This document shows, piece after piece, positions 8,322 through 10,550 of a stretch of 10,550 bases of DNA (positions within the stretch are counted from its first letter, which is position 1; every line of letters starts with the position of its first letter). The DNA is from Echinostoma caproni (Eukaryota > Platyhelminthes > Trematoda > Plagiorchiida > Echinostomatidae). The stretch spans positions 1-10,550 of the forward strand of contig UZAN01040141.1 of the NCBI GenBank assembly GCA_900618425.1, given 5' to 3'. The notes below the pieces were generated by a model that searched no databases, was not told the DNA's origin, and was given only the letters and a program-made list of their open reading frames with translations. A program made the position numbers and the translations under genes.

Positions 8322-8872
8322 GTCATCCTCATGGATTTCAACAGAGCATTTGGCAAGGTTCGCACAATCTGCTTCTACTGAAAATAAGATTCCTCGGAAT
8401 CTGGGACTCATGGACCCGTTGGACCGAAGACTTCATGAGAGGGCAGAAATTCTCTGTCCGAGTCTCACAGTCAATTTCGCACTGATACGAGGTCTCTAGC
8501 GGTATCGCACAAGTGTTAGTTTTAGGTCCGTTGATTTTCCTGGCCAACATAAATGACCTTCCAGACGTGTTTTACTCCCGGTGTCTAATATACACCGACG
8601 ATCTCAAGCTAAGACAGGTAGTGACTTCCAACGACGATGTTCGCACTTTACAGAAAGACCTGTTTAGAGAAAAACATTTTCACATGGAAATCGTCACTGG
8701 TGCATCGATTGCGATTATCAATGACCATGATTTTCCAAAACTATTTTCATTGAATACAACATTCGAGATATTGCAAACATACACGGATCAGTCTACATCT
8801 GTTCTTCGAGTGCGTTACATCTGTGTAAGCCAGGGAACAAATGGCATTATTTTACTGGTTGTAGTAATTTAA
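8322..8872 (+). pseudogene. Decayed non-LTR retrotransposon reverse transcriptase, second plus-strand copy
   Basis: Motif A reads VILMDFNRAFGKV from 8322 (Asp at 8334-8336; family LDFSKAFDKV). A shift of frame near 8360-8372 leads to FLGIWDSWTRWTEDF and GQKFSVRVSQS. A TGA (8483-8485) interrupts the block that continues YEVSSGIAQVLVLGPLIF and INDLPDVF (motif B, family SGVxQGSVLGPLLFxxYINDLPD). Motif C is IYTDDLKL with YTDD at 8591-8602: both Asp are kept, but the usual Ala is Thr, and the motif B QGS is QVL. LQKDL follows, then about 30 residues that do not fit, then FSLNTTFEILQ, which may be the LxLNxxKxEIL block. No C-terminal LGV/LYxSP region is seen. It looks like an internal fragment of a LINE family different from the 3874-4867 copy. 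Confidence 0.75.
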
Positions 8873-8896
8873 AACAAAGGACGAAATCAACTAGTC

Positions 8897-9046
8897 GTAT
8901 TATTGTATTATATTGTATTATAGATGACTTGTGCAGACAACTATGCCTACATTTCAGCCAAAAAGGTGTTTACCGTTACAATGAGATACAAATGGATTCA
9001 AAATTCGTATACAACAATGATAAAACANGATAAAACAAAATGGTGT
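8897..9046 (-). repeat. 3' UTR and 3' end of LINE copy 1
   Basis: This lies downstream (minus strand) of the RT C-terminus stop at 9047. It contains GGCTGAAATGTAGGC (about 8945-8959), which aligns with CTGAAATGTGGCC in the 3' UTR of the neighbouring copy 2, so the UTR is conserved between subfamilies. It ends in an AT-rich run that includes a perfect 10-bp duplication at 8901-8920. Short tandem units rather than a long poly(A) are typical 3' ends of CR1-like elements. An N (9028) sits between two copies of GATAAAACA. Confidence 0.7.
8901..8920 (+). repeat. Perfect 10-bp tandem duplication at the LINE 3' terminus
   Basis: TATTGTATTA occurs twice in a row, with partial extra units (TAT before, TA after). 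On the minus strand this reads as AATACA-type repeats closing LINE copy 1, consistent with a CR1-like repeat tail. Confidence 0.75.
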
Positions 9047-9580
9047 TCAGCTCTTTAGATTTAAGATTAGTTCGTTATGAATTCTCGCCTTGTCAGTGAG
9101 AATATGAACCAGATAGGGAACAGTTGAGTTGCGATAAATGTTTATGTAGGAGTGTAAGAGGGGAAAATTGGATCGGGTTGTAGCGTGGGAACGGCAAGTA
9201 GATAAATCGGGACTGAGCGGATGGCTGGGGTCATTGACTATCTGATAAGCGAAATTCTCACATGAACTGATATGCAAATTACACAATTTTGTGATCAGAG
9301 TCTTTAAAGTAATATGAGAAACACGGCTGACAATTACTAAACCGCGACGTAGAGTGACGAAATCTTTTCTAGCTAGTCCAGGGAAAATAAAGGGCGAACA
9401 ATAAAGTATAACTGGAAAAATGCATTGATAAACAAAGGTACATACAGTTTCACGTCTGGCGCAAAATTGGCGAAGCTTGCCTACTTGAAAAGATATGCGA
9501 CACAGTCTACCAACACAAGCAAGCCCATGAAAGGACCACCGTTGATTGCTATCTATGGTGACTCCTAGTTATGTGGTGAT
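9047..9580 (-). pseudogene. LINE copy 1: RT C-terminal region, 5'-truncated
   Basis: On the minus strand one frame runs from about 9580 to the stop at 9047 with a single TAA (9571-9569), at the place where family members have the Y of YLGV. After it come LGVTIDSNQRW, then GKLRQFCARRE, VYQCIFPVILYCSPFIFPG, KDFVTLRRGLVIVSRVS, SCENFAYQIVNDPSHPL, and NIYRNSTVPYLVHIL near the end. These are the thumb and C-terminal blocks of a CR1/jockey-like RT. No YADD box is present: the copy begins close to 9580-9600 and abuts the 3' end of copy 2, the usual outcome of incomplete reverse transcription. Hand alignment to copy 2 gives very roughly 45-50% amino-acid identity, so the two are separate subfamilies and not a recent duplication. 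Apart from the one stop the frame is intact. Confidence 0.85.
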
Positions 9581-9622
9581 ATGTGTTCTGATGACGCNCA
9601 GAGACCGGATTGATTCGAGAAT

Positions 9623-9746
9623 GATTCATTTTTTATTGTGTTGCATTTTATTGTTATAACAGCAGCAAGCATGAAGGCCACATTTCAGTTAAAAAATATA
9701 CAGTTTGAAGCAAGGGAGAAAATGAAAATAACAATGAAAAAGAGGT
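9623..9746 (-). repeat. 3' UTR and 3' end of LINE copy 2
   Basis: On the minus strand after the stop at 9747 there is a T-rich region, then CTGAAATGTGGCC (about 9676-9688), shared with copy 1, and an end made of AATAAAATG and CAATAAAAAATG (about 9623-9656), which could serve as polyadenylation signals or as the repeat tail. Copy 1 starts within about 50 bp beyond it. Confidence 0.65.
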
Positions 9747-10550
9747 TTAAAGTCCAAAACTGTTAATAAATTCTGTGAAAACCTGTTCTTTGTTAACAAG
9801 AATCCGTGCTAATGAGGGTACTGTGGAGTGACGATAAATATTTATTCTAGAGGGAACACAACGATATTGTGATCTAGTTGAGGGATGGAAACAACAGGAA
9901 GTTAGGTCAGCGTGTAGCGGATGTTTGGAGTCGATGAGAATCCTATTCGCAAAATTTTCACATGCACTCAAATGACGTTCGCATAGGTTAGTTGTCAACT
10001 GTTTTACTGGGATTGAAGAGACACAGCTAATGATGGTCAATCCACGTCGAAGCAAATTAAAATCTTTCTTAAGGAGGTTGGGAAGAATAACAGATGAACG
10101 ATAAAGTAAAACAGGGAAAATACACTGATTCACAAGGTTAGAAATAATTGATTGTGGAATACGAAACTGACAAAGTTTACGGATATGAGAAGAAAGTCGT
10201 TGAAGCTTACTGAAGATGTGTTGAATGTGAGAGGTCCAGTGAAGATTAGCATCAATAAAAACGCCTAGGTACTAAATACAGTTTACCCTGGATACTGGTT
10301 CGGAACCAATCGATACCGGTTCGGATGGGAAAGAAGAGCGTGATAGTATAAAGAGACATTCGAAACATTTGGAGGGAATAAGAGATAGGCTCGATGTGGC
10401 GGAAAACCGTTGGACGTTATCCAAGTTGTCAGAGAATTGTGAAAGACCAGAAGAGTCAGAGATGGTCTGACACAAAACCACATCGTCAGCATACTTGAAG
10501 AGCGAAGTAGGGGTGCGAGCAGACAAGTGACTAATATACGTAGAAAATAA
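9747..10550 (-). pseudogene. LINE copy 2: reverse transcriptase, motif C to C-terminus, continues beyond the window
   Basis: On the minus strand a single frame is open from the window edge (10550) to the stop at 9747, except for one TAG at 10274-10272. It begins LFSTYISHL (end of motif B region), then LFKYADDVVLCQTI with the catalytic YADD at 10493-10482. After the TAG come YLGVFIDANLHWTSHI, KLCQFRIP, NQCIFPVLLYRSSVILP, KKDFNLLRRGLTIIS, CERHLSACENFANRI, TRSQYRCVPSRINIYRHS and TVPSLARIL. This is the ordered palm, thumb and C-terminal layout of a CR1/jockey-like LINE RT, which copies LINE RNA at the target site. With one stop and no frameshift over about 800 bp it is the best preserved element here. 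The 5' part (endonuclease, RT motifs A and B) lies outside the window. The nearly intact frame means it is probably the youngest insertion, but the TAG makes this copy inactive as written. Confidence 0.9.

Noticed and set aside
1..10550. tRNA, rRNA, CRISPR array or bacterial operon signals
   Set aside because: None seen: no cloverleaf that folds, no rRNA-like conserved blocks, no regularly spaced repeat-spacer units and no runs of long adjacent open frames.

Overview
This window looks like repeat-rich, gene-poor eukaryotic nuclear DNA. Nothing in it resembles a bacterial operon. Open frames are short, coding traces are broken by stops and frameshifts, and three single unresolved bases (N at 4154, 9028 and 9598) mark it as a draft assembly. 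The recognisable protein signals are all non-LTR (LINE) reverse transcriptase (RT) remnants. Their C-terminal motifs (Y/F-LGV, LYxSP, C/SxCENFAxxI, YRxSTVPxL) recall CR1/jockey-like families abundant in parasitic flatworms. I therefore infer a platyhelminth (fluke or tapeworm), from memory of those families rather than a search.

Layout. 1-1919: no gene seen, with a short CAA-rich stretch near 1165-1197. 1920-2227: copy A of an unknown dispersed repeat, minus orientation. 2544-2887: probable minus-strand fragment of the linker ahead of an RT domain. 2888-3751: nothing assigned. 3752-3864: five-unit 21-bp minisatellite. 3874-4867: decayed plus-strand RT, assembled from several frames, starting right after the minisatellite. 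4868-5105: segment with tRNA-like and hairpin features, possibly a SINE-like insertion ending the RT. 5506-5814: copy B of the unknown repeat, plus orientation. 5815-7673: mostly unassigned, with two weak minus-strand open frames. 7674-8321: long open frames of unknown identity. 8322-8872: second decayed plus-strand RT with motif A, motif B and a YTDD box. 8897-9600 and 9623-10550: two minus-strand, 5'-truncated or window-truncated LINE copies in head-to-tail order, of different subfamilies, with RT C-terminus and 3' UTR; the second includes the YADD box and runs off the right edge.

The genes do not work together as a pathway. They are fossils of at least four LINE insertions in both orientations, layered with shorter repeats. 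The most unexplained item is the inverted A/B pair. By hand it aligns over about 308 bp with one single-base gap at about 71% identity. Identity peaks at about 87% in an ungapped 78-bp core, and the substitutions there do not look protein-conserving. All identities were counted by eye.
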